A stretch of DNA of 22,564 bases. It comes from a virus. Location of the stretch: the IMG/VR virus record IMGVR_UViG_3300034071_001223, positions 1 through 22,564 of that record; one strand, given 5' to 3'. The notes below the pieces were generated by a model, which did no database searches, was not told the origin of the DNA, and saw nothing but the letters and a program-made list of their open reading frames with translations. Below, piece after piece: positions 16,135 through 22,191 of the stretch (position 1 is the first letter of the stretch; every line of letters starts with the position of its first letter). Made by a program: the position numbers and the translations under genes.

Positions 16135-17123
16135 GGTTTCCTCCAGAAACTGTAGATACCCTTATCAACCTCGTAACGATCCCACATAAATCGTTCACGC
16201 ATAGGTTGTATTCTAGCCCATTCCCACATACAAGTCAATCCCTCTTTAAGAGATGTTTTGTCGGAATAGCCAAGGAGATCTACTGATTTCTGGTAGGTTG
16301 GATGTGAGTATTTCACTTCATGGCGCGGTTCGAGATGTACCGTTACACCTCCACCCATGACTTCTGTAAGAATAGCGTTTGCTTCCTTGATGGTGTATTC
16401 TTTCGTTCCACCAAGATTAATAATCTGTTTCGAGCAGTTCTCTTGAACCGCTGCCTTCCACAATCCATCCAAACAGTCATCGATGTAACTGAATGCTCGC
16501 ATTTGCATTCCATCTCCGAAAATAGTCATTGGAAGATTATTTAAATGTTGCCACATCCAGATACCAAGAACATTGCGGTACTTATCCCAGATGTTTTGTT
16601 TGACGCCATACACATTATGTGGGCGAATGATGCACCAATCAAGACCATGTTGCTCGCCAGCGATTTGAATATCGCGTTCGCACGCCATCTTTGCGACTCC
16701 ATATGGATCTATCGGCATCAAAAGATCTGTTTCGCTGAATGGTGGAGTACCTTCTCCATAAACTGCAAGAGAAGAAGTAAATACAATCCTCTTCACACCA
16801 TGAGTGATGCATTGATTTACAACTCGTGCGGTGGCAACGAGATTGTTTGTGTAGTTAAAAGAACGAATGAATGGCGAAAGACCTTCTGCGGCATAAGCAG
16901 CGAAGTGAAAGACATAATCAAATTTGTAATCTTCAAACAAACGATCAAAGTCGTGTGCGGCAAGATCGAGTTTTGCTAGAGTGACTTTTGGATTTACATT
17001 CTCCATATAGCCGCCACTCAAATCATCGATGCCAACAACGTTGACACCTGGTTTGTTTTCAATGATCCAATCTGCTAAACGAGAGCCAAGCAAGCCTGCA
17101 ACACCAGTAATCAATACGTTCAT
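16131..17123 (-). CDS. NAD-dependent nucleotide-sugar epimerase/dehydratase
   Basis: 330 aa, an extended short-chain dehydrogenase close to UDP-glucose 4-epimerase in size and pattern. Rossmann motif GVAGLLG (residues 7-13), acidic NAD ribose contact GIDDLSGG, FHFAAYAAE, VFTSSLAVYG (active-site Ser 117/118), and the catalytic PYGVAK pair Y141/K145. IIRPHNVYG and FSYIDD are typical substrate-domain motifs. It would supply an epimerised or otherwise altered UDP/GDP-sugar in the cytoplasm. The exact substrate cannot be told. GGAGG is 4 nt before the ATG, and a late-promoter-like octamer lies about 23 nt upstream. Its stop overlaps the GT2 gene start. Confidence 0.9.
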   Translation of the reverse strand: MNVLITGVAGLLGSRLADWIIENKPGVNVVGIDDLSGGYMENVNPKVTLAKLDLAAHDFDRLFEDYKFDYVFHFAAYAAEGLSPFIRSFNYTNNLVATARVVNQCITHGVKRIVFTSSLAVYGEGTPPFSETDLLMPIDPYGVAKMACERDIQIAGEQHGLDWCIIRPHNVYGVKQNIWDKYRNVLGIWMWQHLNNLPMTIFGDGMQMRAFSYIDDCLDGLWKAAVQENCSKQIINLGGTKEYTIKEANAILTEVMGGGVTVHLEPRHEVKYSHPTYQKSVDLLGYSDKTSLKEGLTCMWEWARIQPMRERFMWDRYEVDKGIYSFWRKP

Positions 17124-17145
17124 AAATCCTCCAATTATTTTGATT

Positions 17146-17153
17146 TATTTATT
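17146..17153 (-). promoter_or_regulatory. Candidate late promoter octamer upstream of the epimerase gene
   Basis: The minus strand reads AATAAATA between the unknown 279-aa gene and the epimerase gene. It is the same octamer, at nearly the same distance from the ATG (about 23 nt), as the one before gp25. It would give a leader of about 15-20 nt containing GGAGG. This is a suggestion only. Confidence 0.35.
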
Positions 17154-17993
17154 CTAGATAATACCATCAGGAGTACGAATTTTACTCTTGTGACCGAACT
17201 CTTCATCAGTCATAGGTTTAATCAATTTGTTACCACAGTATGTTTCTTTCTTTTTCAAAAGATACAATGTCTTATAAAAGACCAATCCACTGTCACCATA
17301 TTCCAAAGTCAATTTGTTATAGAAGGTAGTAGAATCGTATGGATATTTGGTCCAACGAAGACTCTTTTGTTTATACAAATAAAAAGAAATTAATCTTTCG
17401 TGTATGAATGGGAAATTTATGGTGGGACGACCAAGATGCAGTTTTAATGATGGACCATATGCAAACTCAAACAAATCACGATCATTCTTGATTATTTCCA
17501 TGCATTCTTCAAAAAAAGAAAACCACTCGTTCCAAAACTTTTTGTTACCAATCCAAAAAGTACAAGTCGAAGTTAAGTCGGGATGAAAACCATCACGATC
17601 AAGATCAATATCTAAGTTTAATTTTTTCAATAGCCGACGATTGAATTCCATCAATCCAGGATGAGAGATGTCGCCATTTATGAATGGGTTCTTAAAGGCT
17701 GCGGCTTCTTGTATGTGCGGATCAATAAAATAGAGATCATAACCTGGATTCTTTTTAATCCAACGAACGAAGAAAGTGCCATCAGATTTTATCTTCTCTC
17801 CCCACTTCCAACTTACAAGACCCCAGTGCGTGTCTTTATCTTCCTTATGTTTCTCGTAAATCTTCTTATGGAGAGGATATTCTCTCAGTTGTGGTTGAGC
17901 GTTTTCTGTGTTATCGAACGGAATGAAATTTCGATAATCAAGATTGATTGTTTGCTCTTTGGCGTAATATGATTGATATATTGCAACTTTCAT
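17154..17993 (-). CDS. Unknown protein in glycan gene cluster, possibly glycosyltransferase-like
   Basis: 279 aa, not assigned with certainty. It has no signal peptide or membrane segment and is rich in Phe, Tyr, Trp and Lys. The sequence has blocks that look like a folded enzyme: HWGLVSWKWGEKIKSDG, WIKKNPGYDLYFIDPHIQEAAAF, TSTCTFWIGNKKFWNEW and FPFIHERLISFYLYK. 'DLYFIDPH' could be an aspartate-bearing motif of a nucleotide-sugar transferase, but no canonical DxD is clear. It lies just upstream of a sugar epimerase and a GT2, so a role in glycan synthesis is plausible. No Shine-Dalgarno sequence precedes the ATG; the 8-bp hairpin at 18019-18038 is just upstream. Confidence 0.65.
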   Translation of the reverse strand: MKVAIYQSYYAKEQTINLDYRNFIPFDNTENAQPQLREYPLHKKIYEKHKEDKDTHWGLVSWKWGEKIKSDGTFFVRWIKKNPGYDLYFIDPHIQEAAAFKNPFINGDISHPGLMEFNRRLLKKLNLDIDLDRDGFHPDLTSTCTFWIGNKKFWNEWFSFFEECMEIIKNDRDLFEFAYGPSLKLHLGRPTINFPFIHERLISFYLYKQKSLRWTKYPYDSTTFYNKLTLEYGDSGLVFYKTLYLLKKKETYCGNKLIKPMTDEEFGHKSKIRTPDGII

Positions 17994-18018
17994 ATGAGAA
18001 TATAAAGTAAGTAAAGAA

Positions 18019-18038
18019 TGGCGAGGTTGCCCTCGCCA
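18019..18038 (-). terminator. Hairpin terminator downstream of the 79-aa gene and tmRNA
   Basis: An 8-bp perfect stem TGGCGAGG/CCTCGCCA with a TTGC loop. On the minus strand it is followed by TTCTTTACTTACTTT, a moderately U-rich tail. It would end the ahpC-tmRNA-79-aa transcript and insulate the glycan island. On the plus strand the following CCTGACTTTTCTG is a poor tail. Confidence 0.7.
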
Positions 18039-18076
18039 CCTGACTTTTCTGTTACCAAGCGGTCAACTCTTAGCCA

Positions 18077-18316
18077 TTACTTGCCGTTTGAAATAAAATC
18101 ATTCAACCGTGTGGCTTTATCCAAAACATCATCCTCAGTAAAATACTTCGGATAATTTGGTTGAGATGGAAGTTGTGTTTTGTTTCCCATTGCTGCGGAG
18201 CACAATACTTCCCATTCGCTTTTAATGGTTGAGTGTCGAGTATTAAACTCTTCGCTCAGCATATCTTTTGCGAGTTTTACCAACTCTAGTCTAATTTCAT
18301 AAGGTGTCATAGTCAT
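18077..18316 (-). CDS. Small phage protein of unknown function
   Basis: 79 aa, not recognised. The start at 18316 is preferred over 18322 because AAGGAG (18323-18328) ends 6 nt before it, while the upstream ATG abuts that site. The sequence is mostly helical in character (YEIRLELVKLAKDMLSEEFN, then a helix around SEWEVLCSAAMG) with a charged C-terminus (FTEDDVLDKATRLNDFI). No membrane segment or catalytic motif is seen. It follows the tmRNA gene by about 40 nt and precedes a hairpin terminator, so it is probably the last gene of that unit. Confidence 0.75.
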   Translation of the reverse strand: MTMTPYEIRLELVKLAKDMLSEEFNTRHSTIKSEWEVLCSAAMGNKTQLPSQPNYPKYFTEDDVLDKATRLNDFISNGK

Positions 18317-18354
18317 TTTCATCTCCTTTGTGTGTTGTGTGTGTTATGACAAAT

Positions 18355-18650
18355 GGTGCGTTTATTCTGTTTCCAAGAAAACCCACCGAAAACTCAGGTA
18401 ATCTAAATCGGCTTACGCCGCAAGAGCCATGTCGTAATTGCTATCATTTGCAGTTACTATTTTTGCGCTGATTAAGTCAGTCGCCTCACTGGTTGCTGTC
18501 AGGTTATTACTTGCCCTGTCGAAGCCAAATTCATCCCCATAAGATAGCCACCACGTACATTGCTGCAGAGGTGATGGGCATTTGGTGGAGATGTCGGGGG
18601 TCGAACCCGAGTCCAGAACACTTTTAATTGTCAGTTTACAACCATTGTTT
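18355..18650 (-). ncRNA. ssrA: Circularly permuted two-piece tmRNA (ssrA)
   Basis: Transfer-messenger RNA, which rescues stalled ribosomes and adds a degradation tag. Gene order is permuted: acceptor piece first, then coding piece. The acceptor piece has a T-arm, TCGGG-TTCGACC-CCCGA (18594-18610), followed by CATCTCC and an encoded ACCA ending at 18583. A 44-nt spacer follows. The coding piece begins GGGGATG at 18538, which pairs with CATCTCC over 7 bp with a G3-U70 wobble, the alanyl-tRNA synthetase determinant. A further helix pairs CAGGGCA (18512-18518) with TGTTCTG (18614-18620). After AATAGTAACT the tag reads ANDSNYDMALAA, then TAA (18413-18451). Outer ends are approximate. Two-piece tmRNAs are known from alphaproteobacteria, some cyanobacteria and some betaproteobacteria. 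It fills the only long stretch without a protein gene. Confidence 0.92.
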
Positions 18651-18651
18651 T

Positions 18652-18658
18652 TATTTAG
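18652..18658 (-). promoter_or_regulatory. Possible late promoter-like element before the tmRNA
   Basis: The minus strand reads CTAAATA overlapping the ahpD stop codon, directly before the acceptor piece. It resembles the shortened late promoter motif of aquatic T4-like phages. Read-through from ahpD would serve equally well, so this is weak. Confidence 0.25.
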
Positions 18659-19167
18659 CCAGCAAGAACTTTCGCTACTGAATTTACAACAGCAGCGATA
18701 CGACCAATGTCGCGAAGTTGTTCAACTGTGAGACCTTCTTTCTTGAGAGTCTCATAGTGAGCCTTGACGCAGAAGTGGCATTTGCCTACGATTGAGGCTG
18801 CGAGAGAATATGTTTCGAAGTTGATCTTCGAAGTGCCACCGTGATTCATAATGCCATTCATACGAAGTTGAGCAGGCAATCCTTTGAGTGCAGGATCACT
18901 AGCCATTTCAACGTATGGATACCAAACATTATTTTGAGCCATAATTGCAGCAGCAGTCAACGCAGCATCGGCTTCCTTACGGTCCTCGATCTCTGCGTCG
19001 ATTGCTGTTGCGAGTCTAGAATTGCCAGCAGCAAACGCTGCGGCAAGTGCACATCCTTGTGCAATCACAGGATCAAGTGTACTGCGAAGAAGAACAGCGT
19101 CAAGATTTAACTTTGTATCTTTTGCGTATTCTGGTAAACCTTCTTTAATTACATTGACCCAATTCAT
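18655..19167 (-). CDS. ahpD: Alkyl hydroperoxidase D-like protein
   Basis: 170 aa, full length for AhpD of the carboxymuconolactone decarboxylase superfamily. In Mycobacterium tuberculosis AhpD is the thiol reductant of AhpC and links it to lipoylated enzymes. The catalytic string is intact and even numbered alike: E118, then 11 residues, C130-x-x-C133, then H137 (SIVGKCHFCVKAHYETL). The fourth relay residue, His132 in M. tuberculosis, is Phe here, with His at 131 instead. The N-terminal NLDAVL..STLDPVIAQGCALAAAFAAGN and the VWYPYVEMASDP segment also fit AhpD. GGAG lies 6 nt before the ATG. It lies 12 nt after the EF-hand gene, in an operon with ahpC. The protein is cytoplasmic, with no signal peptide. 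Confidence 0.92.
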   Translation of the reverse strand: MNWVNVIKEGLPEYAKDTKLNLDAVLLRSTLDPVIAQGCALAAAFAAGNSRLATAIDAEIEDRKEADAALTAAAIMAQNNVWYPYVEMASDPALKGLPAQLRMNGIMNHGGTSKINFETYSLAASIVGKCHFCVKAHYETLKKEGLTVEQLRDIGRIAAVVNSVAKVLAG

Positions 19168-19179
19168 TTTATTCTCCTA

Positions 19180-19428
19180 TTAGACGTTCTTTGGTGTTTC
19201 CATGCAACGCTCAAAGAGATATCTCTTTGCTGTGCGCATTTCTGAATTGTTCAAAAAACCATCACCGTTCTTATCAGCAGTTTCAAAGAGTGACTTTGTA
19301 ATTGTGCAGTAACGATTAATGTCATCAAATGATACTTTGCCATCCTTGTCAAAGTCATACTGTGCCACACGGTCTTGAGCCATTGCTGGCGCAGATAACA
19401 TAATCAATCCAATGATTAATTTCTTCAT
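19180..19428 (-). CDS. Exported EF-hand calcium-binding protein
   Basis: 82 aa. A signal peptide is clear: MKK, a hydrophobic core, then APAMA with probable cleavage after A17. The mature protein of about 65 residues holds two canonical EF-hand loops, D25-x-D27-x-D29-G30...D36 and D52-x-N54-x-D56-G57...E63, spaced as a normal pair. Two cysteines (C41, C75) could form a disulfide in the periplasm. It is encoded between ahpC and ahpD with 12-nt gaps on each side, so it is probably co-expressed with them. That is odd, because they are cytoplasmic. Its partner is unknown, and a calcium-buffering or envelope role is only a guess. Confidence 0.85.
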   Translation of the reverse strand: MKKLIIGLIMLSAPAMAQDRVAQYDFDKDGKVSFDDINRYCTITKSLFETADKNGDGFLNNSEMRTAKRYLFERCMETPKNV

Positions 19429-19440
19429 TTAAGTTTTCCT

Positions 19441-20013
19441 TTATTTTGATAGAGTTGCTTCACCAACCTGACGATTGCACTGGCAAAGTTCACCCGTCTG
19501 CAAAGCATCGAGGATACGAAGTGTTTCCTCTGGATTGCGTCCGACGTTTAGATTATTCACAGTGACATGCTGAATGATTCCATCTGGATCAACGATAAAC
19601 GTTGCGCGAAGAGCAGCACCTGCTGGCTTAAAGAACACACCAAGATGATCAACAAGGCTTTCGCTCTCATTGTAGTATGCATCGCTGCTACGAGCAGTAT
19701 CAGCAAAGAACCAAGATGTAGTTTTCTTAAGATCTTCATGAGCATTCTTCCATGCCAACTTACAGAACTCGTTGTCAGTGCTACCGATCAAAAGAACAGC
19801 ATCGCGATCAGCGAAGTCCTTGTTCAACTTGTCATAAGCAACGATTTCCGTTGGGCAAACAAACGTGAAATCTTTTGGATAGAATACAATAACTTTCCAC
19901 TTACCTGCGAAAGATGCTTCTGTAATTTCTTCGAAAGCATTGTCAGGTGTAAGAGCACCAGGCTTCACACCAGTGATGCGGAATTCTTCTAACTTATCTC
20001 CAACTGTCTTCAT
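19441..20013 (-). CDS. ahpC: Alkyl hydroperoxide reductase C, 2-Cys peroxiredoxin (mycobacterial type)
   Basis: 190 aa. The start at 20013 is set by AGGAG (20021-20025) 7 nt upstream. It reduces H2O2 and organic peroxides in the cytoplasm. The peroxidatic site is P46-KDF-T50-FV-C53 (YPKDFTFVCPTEI). The C-terminus has LQTGELCQCNRQVGEATL, giving resolving cysteines C177 and C179. This CxC arrangement is that of M. tuberculosis AhpC (LCACNWRKGDPTL), which is recycled by AhpD, not by AhpF, and an ahpD gene lies in the same operon. Other conserved segments are LIGSTDNEFCKLAW and LRATFIVDPDG. It is the first gene of the unit, with tandem 10-bp repeats upstream. Confidence 0.95.
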   Translation of the reverse strand: MKTVGDKLEEFRITGVKPGALTPDNAFEEITEASFAGKWKVIVFYPKDFTFVCPTEIVAYDKLNKDFADRDAVLLIGSTDNEFCKLAWKNAHEDLKKTTSWFFADTARSSDAYYNESESLVDHLGVFFKPAGAALRATFIVDPDGIIQHVTVNNLNVGRNPEETLRILDALQTGELCQCNRQVGEATLSK

Positions 20014-20034
20014 TTTATAACTCCTGTATAACAA

Positions 20035-20055
20035 AAACCTATACGAAACCTATAC
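20035..20055. repeat. Tandem direct repeat upstream of ahpC
   Basis: AAACCTATAC occurs twice (20035-20044 and 20046-20055), with an 11-bp period, about one helical turn. It lies 22-42 nt upstream of the ahpC ATG. A binding site for a transcription factor is possible; no known operator is recognised. Confidence 0.5.
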
Positions 20056-20084
20056 ACAACGTATATATGAAAAAAAGAACCCTC

Positions 20085-20103
20085 TATCGCACTTTTTGCG
20101 ATA
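20085..20103 (-). terminator. Weak hairpin between the 61-aa gene and ahpC
   Basis: Stem TATCGCA/TGCGATA (7 bp) with a 5-nt loop. On the minus strand it is followed by GAGGGTTCTTTTTTTC, so the U-run starts about 8 nt after the stem. It may be a partial terminator for the upstream exonuclease unit, or a leader element of ahpC. Confidence 0.4.
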
Positions 20104-20136
20104 AATTAATACTATAGAAACGATTGATAGTGGCTA

Positions 20137-20322
20137 TTAGGCAACCATGCCGTATTCTTCGCGGAGAATCTTCTTATATGGTTTACCTTCAACGATCAAC
20201 TGTTCGACCAACTTAAGCCGCTCAGAAAGATCTTGAAATCTTGGGTTTTGACTTTGACCGCTGGCGATCTGTAAAGCAATTACGATATCGCGAAGTTCAT
20301 TTTCACTAATTGGCAGATCCAT
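20137..20322 (-). CDS. Small helical phage protein of unknown function
   Basis: 61 aa, not recognised. It appears all-helical and soluble (ISENELRDIVIALQIASG, then LSERLKLVEQLIVEG), with a basic KKILREEYG near the C-terminus. AGGTAA precedes the ATG. It begins 10 nt after the exonuclease stop and reads in the same direction, so it is probably co-transcribed with it. It is real by its spacing, Shine-Dalgarno sequence and low-complexity-free composition. No function is claimed. Confidence 0.7.
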   Translation of the reverse strand: MDLPISENELRDIVIALQIASGQSQNPRFQDLSERLKLVEQLIVEGKPYKKILREEYGMVA

Positions 20323-20332
20323 AATATATTAC

Positions 20333-21016
20333 CTATTTTGAGAATTGATGCGTTCTGTAATATTCATCGATGTAACCTTGCAACTTCTCGCGATAAACTT
20401 TAAGATCATCGCCCTTAACAGACATGGTCTGACAGAAGTCCGCAGTATCAACACCGATGATAATGACAACTTGCTCGAAAGGAAGCCCAGTCAACTCGGT
20501 GAACATTGTACCGTATGCAACGCCCTGCATAAAGTAATTTTCAATATCTTCCTTTTTCTTAAGACGAACCGAAGTCTTGAAGTCGATAACAGAAAGAACG
20601 CCGTTGTATTCAGCAACGCAGTCAACCTGTCCCGCAAGTTTAAGTTCATGAGAAAAGAGTTTGGATTCCAAACAATGAATGTTGTTAATCTTAACTAACT
20701 CTTTCTTCATCTTCACGAAAAGATTGCGCACGTTCGGCATCATGTTTTCGCGAAGGACATCCACTTCTTCATTAAGTAAATGTCGCTCAATGGCTTTGTG
20801 GACGCCAGTACCTCTGGTCGTCGCTTTGCGCGAGATCTCGTTGGCTTTTTCTTCACCAACTCTTGCGCGCCACTCCATGAGTTCTTTCTTTTTATAGTTT
20901 GAAAGAACGGTGGTGACAGAAGCATATTTCTCACCAGTCGGAGTAACGTAACAGCGAGCGCCATCAACATTCTCTTGTACTAGTTTCGGAAAGTCATGAT
21001 GTATATGATTAAACAT
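20333..21016 (-). CDS. PD-(D/E)XK exonuclease, RecB/Cas4-like
   Basis: 227 aa. The RecB-type nuclease motifs are in order: RGTGVHKAIERH (motif I, H73), CLESKL (E117), AGQVDCVAEYNG (motif II, D132), VIDFKTS (motif III, D145-x-K147) and MQGVAYGTMF (QxxxY motif, Q164/Y168). No helicase domain or Cas4 iron-sulfur cysteine cluster is present. It probably degrades DNA ends or takes part in phage recombination or host DNA breakdown; the precise substrate is unknown. A strong sigma70-like promoter with an overlapping palindrome is directly upstream, so the gene is likely expressed early and perhaps regulated. A 61-aa gene follows 10 nt downstream. Confidence 0.85.
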   Translation of the reverse strand: MFNHIHHDFPKLVQENVDGARCYVTPTGEKYASVTTVLSNYKKKELMEWRARVGEEKANEISRKATTRGTGVHKAIERHLLNEEVDVLRENMMPNVRNLFVKMKKELVKINNIHCLESKLFSHELKLAGQVDCVAEYNGVLSVIDFKTSVRLKKKEDIENYFMQGVAYGTMFTELTGLPFEQVVIIIGVDTADFCQTMSVKGDDLKVYREKLQGYIDEYYRTHQFSK

Positions 21017-21044
21017 GAAAGATACTCATAAAGGACGACACTCT

Positions 21045-21073
21045 ATTGTAACATATTATACGTTACAAGTCAA
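21045..21073 (-). promoter_or_regulatory. Sigma70-type promoter of the exonuclease gene
   Basis: On the minus strand, TTGACT (21068-21073) is separated by 17 nt from TACAAT (21045-21050), a near-consensus host promoter. The start point would be near 21038, giving a leader of about 20 nt that contains AAGGA-like sequence. It overlaps the last codons of phoH, so the exonuclease can be transcribed independently. Confidence 0.8.
21046..21068. promoter_or_regulatory. Imperfect palindrome overlapping the exonuclease promoter (candidate operator)
   Basis: Plus-strand arms TTGTAAC and GTTACAA (7 bp each) flank a 9-nt centre that is itself partly symmetric. The palindrome covers the promoter spacer and most of the -10 box, a classic repressor position. 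No repressor gene is seen in the window. It could also form a weak RNA hairpin at the end of phoH, but there is no U-tract. Confidence 0.55.
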
Positions 21074-21861
21074 GTATTTTTTACCAACGGAACAACATTC
21101 ACATCAGTTTCCGAGACGTATTCTTTTCGTTCGTACTTTTCTGTTGCTATTAAGAAATCCTTAACAAGAGAAGAACGAACAATATCTTCGGTTGTAAACT
21201 CTACGCTGGTGAAAGAAGCCATGAGTTTTGCAATCTCGTGGAACTTCTTTAGACCAGATTTGTCCTTGTTGTTTCGATACAAGTCAGTCTGTCTGTAGTC
21301 GCCGCAGAAGATAATCTTCGAACGATGACCCACACGAGTCATAATCGTAGACAATTCTTCAAACGTCATATTCTGACATTCATCTACGATGATCACAGCA
21401 TCGTCAAAACTCATACCGCGAATGAAACTAGTAGAGATGAATTCAATACGACCACATTCTTTCAATGCGTCGTATGCATCACGTCTGCCGAATAGAGTAT
21501 GGCAGATCTGCATATAAGGTTGTTCGTACAGACTCATCTTTTCCTCTACGGATCCTGGAGTGAAACCCAGATCGCGAGACTGTACTGCTGAACGAACGAT
21601 TACAACTCTATGGAATGAAGAAGTTCTATCCAGAACCTCTTGAAGTGCTTGATAGCAAGCAATGAATGACTTACCTGTACCAGCGGAACCGTATAGCATA
21701 ACGAAATAGTCGCCACGTTTATATGCTTCGAAAAACTTAGATTGATTATCGGTCAGCGGTTCAAATTGTTTTAGTTCAGCCGCTTTAATTCGTTGAGGTT
21801 TTTTCTCGACTTGTGGGTCAGAAAATTCTATGAACGTATTAGAGTTTTTCTTTTTTGACAT
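21070..21861 (-). CDS. phoH: PhoH-like P-loop ATPase
   Basis: 263 aa. The PhoH family are P-loop ATPases common in phages of aquatic bacteria. Walker A is YGSAGTGKS (residues 57-65), Walker B is AVIIVDECQNM (D160/E161), the sensor-like segment is IIFCGDYRQTD, and SAVQSRDLGFTPGSVEEKM is a family signature. The N-terminal about 30 residues are basic and variable. The function in phages is not settled; RNA-related helicase/nuclease roles are known only for PhoH2-type fusions with PIN domains, and no PIN domain is present here. The ATG directly follows the stop of the upstream FmdB-like gene, with GAGGG inside that gene's last codons, so the two are translationally coupled. Confidence 0.95.
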   Translation of the reverse strand: MSKKKNSNTFIEFSDPQVEKKPQRIKAAELKQFEPLTDNQSKFFEAYKRGDYFVMLYGSAGTGKSFIACYQALQEVLDRTSSFHRVVIVRSAVQSRDLGFTPGSVEEKMSLYEQPYMQICHTLFGRRDAYDALKECGRIEFISTSFIRGMSFDDAVIIVDECQNMTFEELSTIMTRVGHRSKIIFCGDYRQTDLYRNNKDKSGLKKFHEIAKLMASFTSVEFTTEDIVRSSLVKDFLIATEKYERKEYVSETDVNVVPLVKNT

Positions 21862-22188
21862 TTACCCTCGCTTTCCAAGATTGCGAACTTTTTCGCTGTG
21901 CTTCTTGATGATCTCTTTAGTCTTAATATCTTTCGTGCTCTTACGAAGATACTTATCGGCTAATGGGCTTGCTGGATGTTTCTCAGCAACTTTAGACATT
22001 ACTTCTTTCCAAGTATTGTCTGTCTTGATACCATCGCTTACGGTTGTGCCATAGAGTAATGGTGGCACAGTGCCGTGGTATCTTTCTAGATGCGGGTTGT
22101 CTGCCTTAAACTGATCGTAGGCAGACATTGACATGGAGTGTTCTTCAATTTTACCAGTATTGGTATTCAAGAATTCATAAGTTGGCAT
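21862..22188 (-). CDS. FmdB-like small protein lacking zinc cysteines
   Basis: 108 aa. The N-terminus MPTYEFLNTNTGKIEEHSMSM follows the FmdB/zinc-ribbon pattern (MPTYEY-x-Cxx-Cxx-FE), but both CxxC pairs are replaced (LNTNTG), so no zinc site remains. The rest is a basic, helical tail (about residues 60-108, many Lys) ending KVRNLGKRG, which could bind nucleic acid. I recall Cys-less versions of this protein beside phoH in T4-like phages, but no function. It starts 3 nt after the stop of the HAD-like gene and is immediately followed by phoH. Confidence 0.55.
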   Translation of the reverse strand: MPTYEFLNTNTGKIEEHSMSMSAYDQFKADNPHLERYHGTVPPLLYGTTVSDGIKTDNTWKEVMSKVAEKHPASPLADKYLRKSTKDIKTKEIIKKHSEKVRNLGKRG

Positions 22189-22191
22189 AAA

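Noticed and set aside
18583-18620. A tRNA gene suggested by the T-arm and CCA on the minus strand
   Set aside because: No anticodon or D arm lies upstream; the 5' acceptor strand is found downstream at 18538, which fits a permuted tmRNA.
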